From GMQP-bins7 sp963776565 (GTDB lineage Bacteria; Actinomycetota; Thermoleophilia; Gaiellales; Gaiellaceae): a stretch of 64,000 bases of DNA. The notes under the pieces were generated by a model that did not search any database, was not told where the DNA came from, and worked only from the letters and a program-made list of their open reading frames with translations. Of the stretch, positions 29,497 through 37,548 are shown piece by piece; the stretch's first letter is position 1; each line of letters begins with the position of its first letter. Both the position numbers and the translations under genes were made by a program. The stretch spans positions 248,001-312,000 of the forward strand of contig CAVZNF010000005.1 in NCBI GenBank assembly GCA_963776565.1, written 5' to 3'.

Positions 29497-29928
29497 ATGC
29501 GGATCGTCGTCCTCAACGGCGCCAATCTCGACATGCTCGAGCATCGTGATCCCGAGGTGTACGGCGGCATCGGGCTCTCCGAGCTCGAGACGCGGATCTA
29601 CCAGTGGGCGCTCGAGCTCCAGTCCACCGTGCGCTGCCGGCAGACGAATCACGAGGGTGAGTTCATCGACTGGTGCCACGAGGCCTACGACTGGGCCGAC
29701 GGCGTGATCGTCAACCCGGGGGCGTGGGGGCACTACTCGTGGGCGATCCGCGACGCGCTCGAGCTGTTCACGGTGCCGGTCGTCGAGGTGCACCTCTCCA
29801 ACATCGACGAACGCGAGGAATGGCGGCGGTTCTCGGTCCTCGAGGACGTCGTCGCCGCCCGCTTCATCGGGAAAGGCCCCGACGGATACCGCGAGGCGAT
29901 CGAGTACCTCGTGGGAGGGCACGAGTGA
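29497..29928 (+). CDS. aroQ: 3-Dehydroquinate dehydratase, type II
   Basis: Dehydrates 3-dehydroquinate to 3-dehydroshikimate. 143 residues, the normal size for the dodecameric type II enzyme. It has the NGANLDML start, the catalytic Tyr in DPEVYGGIGLSELE, QTNHEGEFIDWCHEA, VNPGAWGHYSWAIRDAL and the His in VVEVHLSNIDEREEWR. The ATG at 29497 lies 9 bases after aroKB. Confidence 0.93.
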   Translation: MRIVVLNGANLDMLEHRDPEVYGGIGLSELETRIYQWALELQSTVRCRQTNHEGEFIDWCHEAYDWADGVIVNPGAWGHYSWAIRDALELFTVPVVEVHLSNIDEREEWRRFSVLEDVVAARFIGKGPDGYREAIEYLVGGHE

Positions 29929-30989
29929 GCCGGATCGCCCGACTCGCGGCGCTCCTCGAAGAGCCGCTGCTCGTCGCGGGACCGCCGTACGTCCTCGGCG
30001 GGCAGGCGAACGTCCGCTACCTCACAGGCCTCCAGAGCTCCAATGCGGCCGTCCTCGTCGAGCCCGACGGCGGCGCCACGCTGTACACGGACTTCCGATA
30101 CGCGAATCGCGCACGCGCGCTCGAAGGCTTCGACGTCGTGGAAACCGCCCGCGGCCTGATGCCCGCAATCGGCGAGCTGCTTGCGGGACGACGAATCCTC
30201 TTCGACGAGCAGAATCTCCCGCACGCGCTGTTTCGAGCGCTCGTCGATGCCGGCGTCGATGCGCAGGCCACGTCGGGACAGGTGGAAGCGCTCCGCGCGG
30301 TCAAGGACGAGGCGGAGATCGCGGTGATGCGCCGCGCGAGCGCTCTCTCCGACGAGATCTTCGAGGCGCTCTCGAAAGAGCGCTTCACGGGTCGAAGCGA
30401 GAAAGAGCTTGCGTGGTGGGTCGAGCGGAGCTTCCGCGAGGCCGGGGCGGAGGGCGTCTCGTTCGAGGCGATCGTCGGCGCCGGCGGCACCGCCGCATCG
30501 CCTCACGCGGTGCCTGGGGACGCGCCGATCCAGGCGGGCGTTCTCGTGCTCATCGATGCCGGGTGCATCGTCGACGGCTACTGCTCGGATTGCACTCGCA
30601 CCTTTGCGGTCGGCGAAGTGTCCGAGCGGCTGCAGGAGCTCCACGCACTCTGCCTCGAGGCCCAGCTCGCCGGCCTTGCTGCGGTCGCACCCGGCGTCCA
30701 CGGGCGCGACGCCGACGCCGCCTCGCGTACGCGGATCGAGGACGCAGGTCTCGGCTGGGCCTACGGTCACGGAATGGGCCACGGAGTTGGGCTCCAGATC
30801 CACGAGGCGCCGACGCTACGCCCGGAGTCGTCGGATGTGCTCGTGGCCGGGAACGTCGTCTCCGTCGAGCCCGGGATCTATCTGCCGGACGAGGGAGTCG
30901 GCGTGCGAATCGAGGATCTCGTCGTCGTGACCGACGCCGGTTGCGAGCGGCTGACGCAGTTCACGAAGGAACTGCTCACCGTCGCGTAA
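29925..30989 (+). CDS. Xaa-Pro aminopeptidase/dipeptidase (M24 family)
   Basis: 354 residues with an N-terminal creatinase-like domain and C-terminal pita-bread metallopeptidase domain. The dinuclear metal ligands are seen in LIDAGCIVDGYCSDCTRTF (two Asp), YGHGMGHGVGLQIHEAP (His), VSVEPGIYLPDEGVGVRIED (two Glu). It removes residues next to proline from peptides in the cytoplasm. The GTG overlaps the aroQ stop by 4 bases, and efp follows: the pepP-like/efp pair is conserved in many bacteria, fitting a link to proline-rich protein handling, though that link is inference. Confidence 0.9.
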   Translation: MSRIARLAALLEEPLLVAGPPYVLGGQANVRYLTGLQSSNAAVLVEPDGGATLYTDFRYANRARALEGFDVVETARGLMPAIGELLAGRRILFDEQNLPHALFRALVDAGVDAQATSGQVEALRAVKDEAEIAVMRRASALSDEIFEALSKERFTGRSEKELAWWVERSFREAGAEGVSFEAIVGAGGTAASPHAVPGDAPIQAGVLVLIDAGCIVDGYCSDCTRTFAVGEVSERLQELHALCLEAQLAGLAAVAPGVHGRDADAASRTRIEDAGLGWAYGHGMGHGVGLQIHEAPTLRPESSDVLVAGNVVSVEPGIYLPDEGVGVRIEDLVVVTDAGCERLTQFTKELLTVA

Positions 30990-31007
30990 CTACACTGCGG
31001 CGCTGCC

Positions 31008-31574
31008 ATGGCCGAGACCGTCTCCACGAATCAGTTCCGCAACGGGATGCACATCGAGATCGACGGTGCCGTCTGGCGCATCGTCGAGTTCCAGCACGTG
31101 AAGCCGGGCAAGGGCGGCGCCTTCGTGCGCACCAAGCTCAAGGCGCTCGAGGCGGGATCCGTCGTCGACCGGACTTTCCGTGCCGGTGAGAAGTTCGCTC
31201 GCGTGCACACGGAGGTGAAGAACCTCCAGTACCTCTACGACGACGGCACCGAGGCGCACTTCATGGACGAGGAGACCTTCGAGCAGTTCGGTCTCCCGCA
31301 CGCGGAGGTTGCGGACGAGCTCGCCTTCTTGCCGCCGTCGAGCTCCGTCCAGATGCTCGCGGTCGACGGCAAGCCGTCGGGGATCCAGCTTCCGGCATCC
31401 GTCGAGCTGACAGTGGCGCAGACCGAGCCCGCGGTCCGCGGCGACACAGTCACCAACGTGACGAAGCCGGCGACGCTCGAGACGGGCGCGATCGTGCAGG
31501 TGCCGCTGTTCGTGGACCGGGGCGAGCGCATCAAGGTCGATCCGCGCGAAGGCAGATACATCTCGCGAGCCTGA
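31008..31574 (+). CDS. efp: Elongation factor P
   Basis: Rescues ribosomes stalled on polyproline. 188 residues, three beta-barrel domains. The modification-loop Lys is in VKPGKGGAFVRTKLK at ~residues 30-45, and the C-terminal signature DTVTNVTKPATLETGAIVQVPLFV is present. Intact, and the start ATG at 31008 is clear. Confidence 0.95.
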   Translation: MAETVSTNQFRNGMHIEIDGAVWRIVEFQHVKPGKGGAFVRTKLKALEAGSVVDRTFRAGEKFARVHTEVKNLQYLYDDGTEAHFMDEETFEQFGLPHAEVADELAFLPPSSSVQMLAVDGKPSGIQLPASVELTVAQTEPAVRGDTVTNVTKPATLETGAIVQVPLFVDRGERIKVDPREGRYISRA

Positions 31575-31611
31575 TGTCGCGGGCCGTGGTGCCTCGCTAA
31601 GGTCCCTCGCA

Positions 31612-34600
31612 GTGCCGAAGCTCGTCGACACGACCATCCGGCTCCTCTCGCAGGAGCCGCTCGCAGGCAGGCTGCCCACAGCGGAGGTCCTCCGCGTTGC
31701 GGAGATCCTCGACCAGGCGGGCTTCGCGTGTCTCGAAGTGTCCGGCGGAGGGGTCTTCGATGCGACCGTGCGTCGCCGCGTCGAAAGCCCGTGGGAGCGG
31801 ATCCGCGCCATCAAGGGACGTGTGTCCACGCCGTTGGGCATCGCGCTGCGCGGTCGTTTCCTCGTCGGCTCGCGGCCGGTGTCCGGCGACATCGTGGGCC
31901 GCTTCGTCTCGTGCGCGGCGGAGAACGGGATCGACGTCTTCCGTCTGCACGATCCGCTGAACGACGTCTCGAACCTGCGCGAGGCAGGAGCTGCGATCAC
32001 AAGTGCCGGCGGCGCGTTCCACGCAGGCCTCGTCTACAGCCCGGGTCGCACGGGCGAGACGGAGACCGACGCGCTCGTCGAGCAGGCACGGAAGCTGCCC
32101 GACCTGGGCGCGACGCGGATCCTCGTGAACGATCCGACGGGAGCGCTCGTACCGCACCGGGCGCAGGAGCTCGTCGTGCGACTCATGGAAGCGAGCGGCC
32201 TCCCGGTCGGCTTCTACGTCCAGGGCGCTGCGGGCATCGGGCTCGCGTCCGCGCTTGCGGCCGTCGACTCGGGAGCGGACCTGATTGCGACGGCCGTGTA
32301 CCCGCTCGCACTCACGCTCCACCGTGTTTCCGGCGAGTCGGTCGCGGAGTCGCTGCAGGGACTCGGGCACGCGCCGGGCATCGACGTCGACAAGCTTTGG
32401 GAGGCGGCGGACGTCATCGACGAGTGGATCGGCGACGAGCCCGTCGCTCCCGTCGCTCCGCGCATCGCCGTTCGCGCGGCGGAGTACGACCTCCCCGCCG
32501 GTCTCGTGGCAGCCCTCGAAGTGCACCTGCGCGCTCACGCCGCGGCAGATCGGCTTCTGGAAGTGCTGGAGGAAGTCGGTCGCGTCCGCGCCGAGGCGGG
32601 CTGGCCGCCGCTTGCGGCCCCGATCGGACAGATCCTCGCGTCGCAGGCTCTTCTGCACGTGCTCGAGGCGCGTCGCTACGGATCCGTGATCGACGAGTTC
32701 CGCGAGCTCGTCCAGGGCGGGTACGGCATCACCCCGGAGCCCGTCGATCCGACCATCGAGCGCGCGGTCGGCTTGCTGACGCCTCCCGGCACGCTCGCCG
32801 AGGACCCGGTAACCACGGAAGACGTGCGCGAGCAGGCCGAGGGCCTCGCCGCGAGTGAGGAGGAGCTCGTCCTCATCGCCATGTTCGGCTCGGACGCCGA
32901 GGAGCTGCTCAAGGTCATCCGCGCGCGTAACTCGCGCGATTCGGTGCTCATCGCCGAGGACGCGGACGCGGAGCGCGGGGAGCGAATCCGCGAGCTCGTG
33001 AAGATCGTTCAGGAGTCGGGGGTCGGCGAGATCGAGATCGAGGACGAGGGCATGCGTGTCTCCGTCCGGCGAGCCGACGAGCCGGTTGCGACAGTCGCGA
33101 TGCCCCTCGCAACGAGCGTCGATACGGAACCTGTCCCGGCGCCGACCGACGGCATCGTCCGCGTCGAGTCGCCGATGGTCGGTGTCTTCTACCGCGCGCC
33201 GAGCCCGGGGTCGCCCGCTTTCGTCGACGTCGGCGACACCGTCGTGCCGGGCCAGGTGCTCTGCATTCTCGAGGCGATGAAGCTCTTCAACGAGCTCAAG
33301 GCGGAGGCCACCGGTGTCGTGCGCACGATTCACGTCGAGAACGCACAACCGGTGGAGTACGGCGAGCTCCTGTTCGAGCTCGAGCCCCGTCCTCACCCCG
33401 CCTGCGGTCTAGGGCTAGTGCCCGTGTTCGATCGGGTGCTGGTCGCGAATCGAGGCGAGATCGCCGTACGGGTGATCCGTGCGGCGCACGAGCTCGGGAT
33501 CGAAGCGGTCGCCGTCTACTCCACGGCCGACCGCGATGCGCTCCATGTGCGGCTGGCCGACCACGCGGTGTGCATCGGCCCCCCGTCGGCCGCGGACAGC
33601 TACCTGCAGATCTCGAACGTCGTCGCCGCCGCGGAGACGACGGACTGTGACGCAGTCCATCCTGGCTATGGATTCCTCGCCGAGAACGCCGAGTTCGTGC
33701 GGGCGTGCGTGGACAACGATCTCGTCTTCATCGGGCCGACGGCGGACGTCGTCGAGCAGATGGGCGACAAGGTGCGCGCGAAGGAGGCGATGCGCGAAGC
33801 GGGTGTCCCGCTGGTGCCGGGCTCGGATGGTGACATCGGGCCGGACGCGCTGCGTCAGGCGGCTGCGGCCGCCGGCTTTCCCGTCTTGCTCAAGGCATCG
33901 GCGGGAGGCGGAGGGAAAGGCATGCGGCTCGTCTCCTCGGAGGACGAGCTCGAAGACGCCTTCGCCGGGGCGAGCGCCGAGGCGGAGGCTGCGTTCGGGG
34001 ACGGCGCGATCTACGTCGAGAAGCTCGTGGCGCCTGCTCGTCACGTCGAGATTCAGGTGCTCTGCGACGCCGCCGGTGGCGTGCTGACGCTGGGAGAGCG
34101 CGAGTGCTCGATCCAGCGCCGCCACCAGAAGCTCATCGAGGAGTCGCCGTCGTCGGCGCTCGATCCGGCGACACGAGAGGCGATGGAGTCGACGGTCGCG
34201 AGCGCGTGCGAGGCGATCGGCTATCGCAACGCCGGGACGTTCGAGTTCCTCGTCGGCCCGGACGGCGCGTTCTACTTCATCGAGGTGAACTGCCGTCTCC
34301 AGGTCGAGCATCCGGTGTCCGAGCTCGTCACCGGGATCGACATCGTGCGCGAGCAGATCCGGACCGCCGCGGGTGAGCCGCTCGCCGTCACAGGTCGAGC
34401 TTCGAGGAACGGTCACGCGATCGAGATCCGCATCAACGCGGAGGATCCGGCGCGAGGGTTCCTGCCGGCGCCCGGAACGGTGACGCGATTCGTGCCGCCG
34501 CTCGGCCCGGGCGTGCGCATCGACACCGCAGTCGAGTCGGGAACGGAGATCGTTCCCTACTACGACTCGATGATCGCGAAGGTCATCGTCTCCGACGACA

Positions 34601-34782
34601 CACGCGATGCGGCGATCGTTCGCGCGGAACGGGCTCTGCGCGAGCTGGTGATCGAAGGCATTCCGACGACGCGGGAGCTGGCACTCGACGTGCTCGCGTC
34701 CACAGCGTTCCGCGGAGGTGATTACTCCACGTCGACGCTCTCCGACCTGGAGGGCACGCTGCCGTCGCTCGGGGCCGCATGA
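31612..34782 (+). CDS. Carboxyltransferase-like pseudoenzyme - biotin carboxyl carrier - biotin carboxylase, one frame
   Basis: 1056 residues. ~1-280 resembles the PycB/OadA carboxyltransferase (LEVSGGGVFDATVRR, SPWERIRAIKG, AAENGIDVFRLHDPLNDVSNL), but the metal ligands are gone: the Asp of RDAHQS is Leu11, the carbamylated Lys is Asn173, the two His are Tyr202 and Gln204. ~450-592 is an AccB-type biotin carrier with EAMK (Lys557). ~603-1056 is biotin carboxylase: VANRGEIAVRVIRAA, GGGGKGM ATP loop, EVNCRLQVEHPVSE. The carrier and carboxylase presumably serve acyl-CoA carboxylation. The BCCP-BC junction (..FELEP then RPHPACGLGL) may be an artefact: removing one C near 33385 gives a stop at about 33412 and leaves BC starting at GTG 33418. 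Confidence 0.85.
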   Translation: MPKLVDTTIRLLSQEPLAGRLPTAEVLRVAEILDQAGFACLEVSGGGVFDATVRRRVESPWERIRAIKGRVSTPLGIALRGRFLVGSRPVSGDIVGRFVSCAAENGIDVFRLHDPLNDVSNLREAGAAITSAGGAFHAGLVYSPGRTGETETDALVEQARKLPDLGATRILVNDPTGALVPHRAQELVVRLMEASGLPVGFYVQGAAGIGLASALAAVDSGADLIATAVYPLALTLHRVSGESVAESLQGLGHAPGIDVDKLWEAADVIDEWIGDEPVAPVAPRIAVRAAEYDLPAGLVAALEVHLRAHAAADRLLEVLEEVGRVRAEAGWPPLAAPIGQILASQALLHVLEARRYGSVIDEFRELVQGGYGITPEPVDPTIERAVGLLTPPGTLAEDPVTTEDVREQAEGLAASEEELVLIAMFGSDAEELLKVIRARNSRDSVLIAEDADAERGERIRELVKIVQESGVGEIEIEDEGMRVSVRRADEPVATVAMPLATSVDTEPVPAPTDGIVRVESPMVGVFYRAPSPGSPAFVDVGDTVVPGQVLCILEAMKLFNELKAEATGVVRTIHVENAQPVEYGELLFELEPRPHPACGLGLVPVFDRVLVANRGEIAVRVIRAAHELGIEAVAVYSTADRDALHVRLADHAVCIGPPSAADSYLQISNVVAAAETTDCDAVHPGYGFLAENAEFVRACVDNDLVFIGPTADVVEQMGDKVRAKEAMREAGVPLVPGSDGDIGPDALRQAAAAAGFPVLLKASAGGGGKGMRLVSSEDELEDAFAGASAEAEAAFGDGAIYVEKLVAPARHVEIQVLCDAAGGVLTLGERECSIQRRHQKLIEESPSSALDPATREAMESTVASACEAIGYRNAGTFEFLVGPDGAFYFIEVNCRLQVEHPVSELVTGIDIVREQIRTAAGEPLAVTGRASRNGHAIEIRINAEDPARGFLPAPGTVTRFVPPLGPGVRIDTAVESGTEIVPYYDSMIAKVIVSDDTRDAAIVRAERALRELVIEGIPTTRELALDVLASTAFRGGDYSTSTLSDLEGTLPSLGAA

Positions 34783-35168
34783 CCCGCTCGACGAGCCGAA
34801 AGGCAGCGCGCCGGCAGGCGCTCTTCCTCCTCTACCAGTGGGATCTCACGGGACAGGAGCTCGCGTCCCTGTTCGAAGGCGAGCCCGACGACTTCGCTCA
34901 ATCGCTGGCGGAAGCCGTCGCCGGGCGCGCGCCTGCGCTCGACAATCGCATCTCCGCGGCGTCTCCTGACTGGCCGGCCGACCGGCTCGGCACGCTCGAG
35001 CGCAATATCCTGCGCATCGGCGTGTACGAGCTCGAGGAGGAGACGGTGCCGCGCGAGGTCGCGATCAACGAGGCGGTCGTTCTCGCGAAGCGCTACGCGA
35101 CGGAGGACGCGGCGCGGCTCGTCAACGGCATCCTGGCCCGCGTCGCGCGGGAGGAGGAGGCTGCTTGA
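34779..35168 (+). CDS. nusB: Transcription antitermination factor NusB
   Basis: 129 residues, all-helical. The start TSRKAARRQALFLLYQWDLTG and the core LGTLERNILRIGVYEL, REVAINEAVVLAKRYATEDAARLVNGIL are classic NusB. It binds boxA RNA with NusE during rRNA transcription. The ATG overlaps the preceding stop by 4 bases and its own stop overlaps the xseB TTG. Confidence 0.92.
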   Translation: MTRSTSRKAARRQALFLLYQWDLTGQELASLFEGEPDDFAQSLAEAVAGRAPALDNRISAASPDWPADRLGTLERNILRIGVYELEEETVPREVAINEAVVLAKRYATEDAARLVNGILARVAREEEAA

Positions 35169-35371
35169 CACCCGTCGACGATGCACTCGCCCGCGCGGAG
35201 GAGCTCCTCGGACAGTTGAACGAGCGACGGGAGGAACTCGAGCGGCTCGCGGCGGCCGACGAGGTCGACGGCGACGCGGCCGTCGATCTCATCTCCCAGC
35301 TCGCCGAGCTGGCACGGCAGATCGAGGCCGAGTTGACGCGGGCGCGGAACCTGGCCGATGCGCCCGGCTGA
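35165..35371 (+). CDS. xseB: Exodeoxyribonuclease VII small subunit-like
   Basis: 68 residues. Helical pattern DALARAEELLGQLNERREELERLA..AVDLISQLAELARQIEAELTRA resembles XseB, and its place between nusB and a prenyl synthase supports this. The large subunit xseA is not present in the window. The start is TTG overlapping the nusB stop; it overlaps the next gene by 14 bases. Confidence 0.65.
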   Translation: MTPVDDALARAEELLGQLNERREELERLAAADEVDGDAAVDLISQLAELARQIEAELTRARNLADAPG

Positions 35372-36128
35372 CGAGCTGCGCGACGTTGTCGACGCGTACC
35401 TCGGCTCACTCTCGTTCGCGCCAGAGCTCGGTCGACTCGAAGAAGCGCTCCGCTACTCGCTCGAGTCGGGCGGCAAGCGCATCCGTCCCATCCTCTGCCT
35501 CGCGGTGGCGGATGCGAACGGCGCGTCCATCGAGGCGGCGCTCCCCGCTGCCGCCGCGCTCGAGCTGGTGCACACGTTCTCGCTCGTCCATGACGACCTG
35601 CCCGCGCTGGACGACGACGATGAGCGCCGAGGACGTCCCAGCGCTCACGTCGCGTTCGGTGAGGGTGTTGCGCTGCTCGCCGGCGACGCGCTCCTCGCAG
35701 AGGCATTGCGCCTCGCGCTCGGCTACGAGTCCATGGAGGTCGCACGCGATCTCGTCGAGGCGGCTCTCGGGATGATCGGCGGCCAGTACCGCGACATCAC
35801 GGGCGACGATGCCGACCTCGAGGAGCTGCACCGGCTCAAGACGGGTCGCCTGTTCGTCGCGTCCGTTCGGCTGGGGCTCGATGTGGCGGAGGTCGCGTCC
35901 GAGGCGCGAGCTCCGTGGATCGCGTTCGGCGACGACGTCGGCCTCCTTTTCCAGGTCGTCGACGACGTCATTGACGACGACGGCTATGCGAAGCGCCTCG
36001 GACACGACGGCGCGAGCCGGCTTGCTGATGAAGTCGCGGACCGCGCTCGAGCGCGCCTGGACGCGATCGACGCCGACACGAGCGTTCTCGGAGAGCTCGT
36101 GGACGCGCTTGCCGTTCGCACCGGTTGA
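35358..36128 (+). CDS. Polyprenyl (farnesyl/geranylgeranyl-type) diphosphate synthase
   Basis: Condenses isopentenyl diphosphate onto an allylic diphosphate. 256 residues, somewhat shorter than the usual ~290. First Asp-rich motif HDDLPALDDDDERRGRPSAH (DDxxxxD form typical of bacterial FPP synthases), GGKRIRP substrate loop, GQYRDI, KTG, and second Asp-rich motif FQVVDDVIDDDG. In the common order this gene is followed by dxs and tlyA; here a NlpC/P60 gene stands in between and dxs is absent. Confidence 0.88.
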   Translation: MRPADELRDVVDAYLGSLSFAPELGRLEEALRYSLESGGKRIRPILCLAVADANGASIEAALPAAAALELVHTFSLVHDDLPALDDDDERRGRPSAHVAFGEGVALLAGDALLAEALRLALGYESMEVARDLVEAALGMIGGQYRDITGDDADLEELHRLKTGRLFVASVRLGLDVAEVASEARAPWIAFGDDVGLLFQVVDDVIDDDGYAKRLGHDGASRLADEVADRARARLDAIDADTSVLGELVDALAVRTG

Positions 36129-36193
36129 GGGATACCGGGTCGGGGGATGGACGCGGTCGGACCTCTGGCTACCCTCTGACAGTCCCGAACAGA

Positions 36194-36207
36194 CCAGGTC
36201 TGCCTGG
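36194..36207. promoter_or_regulatory. Small hairpin in the leader before the NlpC/P60 gene
   Basis: CCAGG-TCTG-CCTGG in the ~120-base gap between the prenyl synthase and the NlpC/P60 gene. The gap holds no conserved riboswitch core that I can recognise. It probably contains the promoter of the following gene. Confidence 0.3.
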
Positions 36208-36251
36208 CGCGCCCTCTTCGCGCAGGTGTGCGGACCGCTCTCGCCCCGACG

Positions 36252-36764
36252 ATGCCCACCTTCCCCCGCCGCCGCATGCCCCTGTTCGCCCTCGTGGTGG
36301 CGGTGGTGGCCGCAGGCGCTTGGCCGGCCACGACCATGACCATGCCGTACCACGGCCATCCTCCGGAGCCGCGCCCGGTCATCGAGCCGCCGGCGCCGAC
36401 GCGAGCCGAGCGTGCGGTGCGTTTCGCACTCGACCAAGTCGGCGTTCCATATCGCTGGGGTGGCGAGTCGCCCCAGACTGGCTTCGACTGCTCCGGTCTC
36501 GTGCGCTGGGCCTACGGCCGCGTCGGGATCGACTTGCCGCACAGTTCGTACGCGCTCTACAGCACCGGACGCCGCGTGTCGGAGTCGGGCATGGAGCCCG
36601 GCGACATTCTCTTTTTCGAAAGCCTCGGCCACGTCGGCATCTACCTCGGGCGCGGGAGGATGGTGCACGCGCCGCAGACCGGACGAAACGTCGAGGTAGT
36701 GCGACTCGGGACGACGAACTACGGCTCGAGGCTCATCGGAGCTCGGCGCGTCGTGGCCGCTTGA
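36252..36764 (+). CDS. NlpC/P60 peptidoglycan endopeptidase
   Basis: 170 residues. Signal peptide or anchor (RRMPLFALVVAVVAAGAWP) then a C40 peptidase domain: GVPYRWGGESPQTGFDCSGLVRWAYG with the catalytic Cys, HSSYALYSTGRRV, GDILFF, and the catalytic His in GHVGIYLGRGRMVHAPQ. Expected to cleave peptide stems in the cell wall. ATG 36252 is preferred; GTG 36228 is in frame but only adds residues before the signal peptide. Confidence 0.87.
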   Translation: MPTFPRRRMPLFALVVAVVAAGAWPATTMTMPYHGHPPEPRPVIEPPAPTRAERAVRFALDQVGVPYRWGGESPQTGFDCSGLVRWAYGRVGIDLPHSSYALYSTGRRVSESGMEPGDILFFESLGHVGIYLGRGRMVHAPQTGRNVEVVRLGTTNYGSRLIGARRVVAA

Positions 36765-36786
36765 CCGCATAGTCATCATTGCGCCG

Positions 36787-37548
36787 GTGAAGAAGCGACT
36801 CGACGTGGTGCTCGTCGAGCGCGGATTGGCAGAGTCGCGCTCGCAGGCACAGGCGCTCGTGCTCGCCGGGCTCGTCCGCGGTCATGACAAGCCGGGCGAG
36901 CAGGTCGCTGACGACGCCGTGCTCGAGGTCGCGCGACCGCCGCGTTTCGTCTCGCGTGGAGGGGAGAAGCTCCAGAACGCGCTCGACGCGCTGCACGTCG
37001 ACATCGCGGGACGCGATTGCGTCGACGTCGGCGCGTCGACGGGAGGCTTCACGGACTGCCTGCTCCAGGCCGGAGCCGCGCGCGTCGTCGCGATCGACGT
37101 CGGATACGGCCAGCTCCATCCTCGGCTGCGTTCCGATCCGCGGGTGACGGTCCTCGAGCGCATGAACGCGCGCGCGCTGACCGAGCTCCCGTTCCCTCCG
37201 GATCTCGTGGTCTGCGACGTGTCGTTCATCAGCGTGACGAAGGCGCTTCCGCCCGTTCTCCGGCTCGCGCGGTCCGGCTGGGAGGCGCTCGTCCTCGTGA
37301 AGCCGCAATTCGAGGCGGGACGCAGCGAGGCGGCGAAAGGGGTCGTGCGCGATCCCGCTGTGCAACGAAACGTGCTCGAGAGCGTCATCGAAGCCGCACG
37401 CGCCTGGGAGGGCGTGACTGCCGGAGTCGTAGACTCCGGGCTACCCGGCCCGAAGGGGAACCGGGAGTTCTTCGTCCACCTCGAGCATCGACCCGGCGAA
37501 CCCAATCCCGATGACATCGACCGCTGGATCGCCGACGCCGTCGGGTAA
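36787..37548 (+). CDS. tlyA: TlyA family rRNA 2'-O-methyltransferase / S4-domain protein
   Basis: 253 residues. An N-terminal S4 RNA-binding domain (KRLDVVLVERGLAESRSQAQALVLAGLV) is followed by an FtsJ-like methyltransferase with SAM motif DVGASTGGFTDCLLQAGA, DLVVCDVSFISVTKALP and LVKPQFEAGR. TlyA 2'-O-methylates 16S and 23S rRNA cytidines and affects capreomycin sensitivity in mycobacteria. It overlaps nadK by 38 bases; tlyA-nadK-recN order is conserved in actinobacteria. Confidence 0.92.
   Translation: MKKRLDVVLVERGLAESRSQAQALVLAGLVRGHDKPGEQVADDAVLEVARPPRFVSRGGEKLQNALDALHVDIAGRDCVDVGASTGGFTDCLLQAGAARVVAIDVGYGQLHPRLRSDPRVTVLERMNARALTELPFPPDLVVCDVSFISVTKALPPVLRLARSGWEALVLVKPQFEAGRSEAAKGVVRDPAVQRNVLESVIEAARAWEGVTAGVVDSGLPGPKGNREFFVHLEHRPGEPNPDDIDRWIADAVG

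Noticed and set aside
36129..36251. Possible cyclic-di-AMP (ydaO-type) riboswitch before the NlpC/P60 gene
   Set aside because: Such riboswitches often precede wall hydrolases in actinobacteria, but the gap is only ~120 bases and I see none of the conserved core segments; the same check before the transglycosylase at 4.06 kb was also negative.
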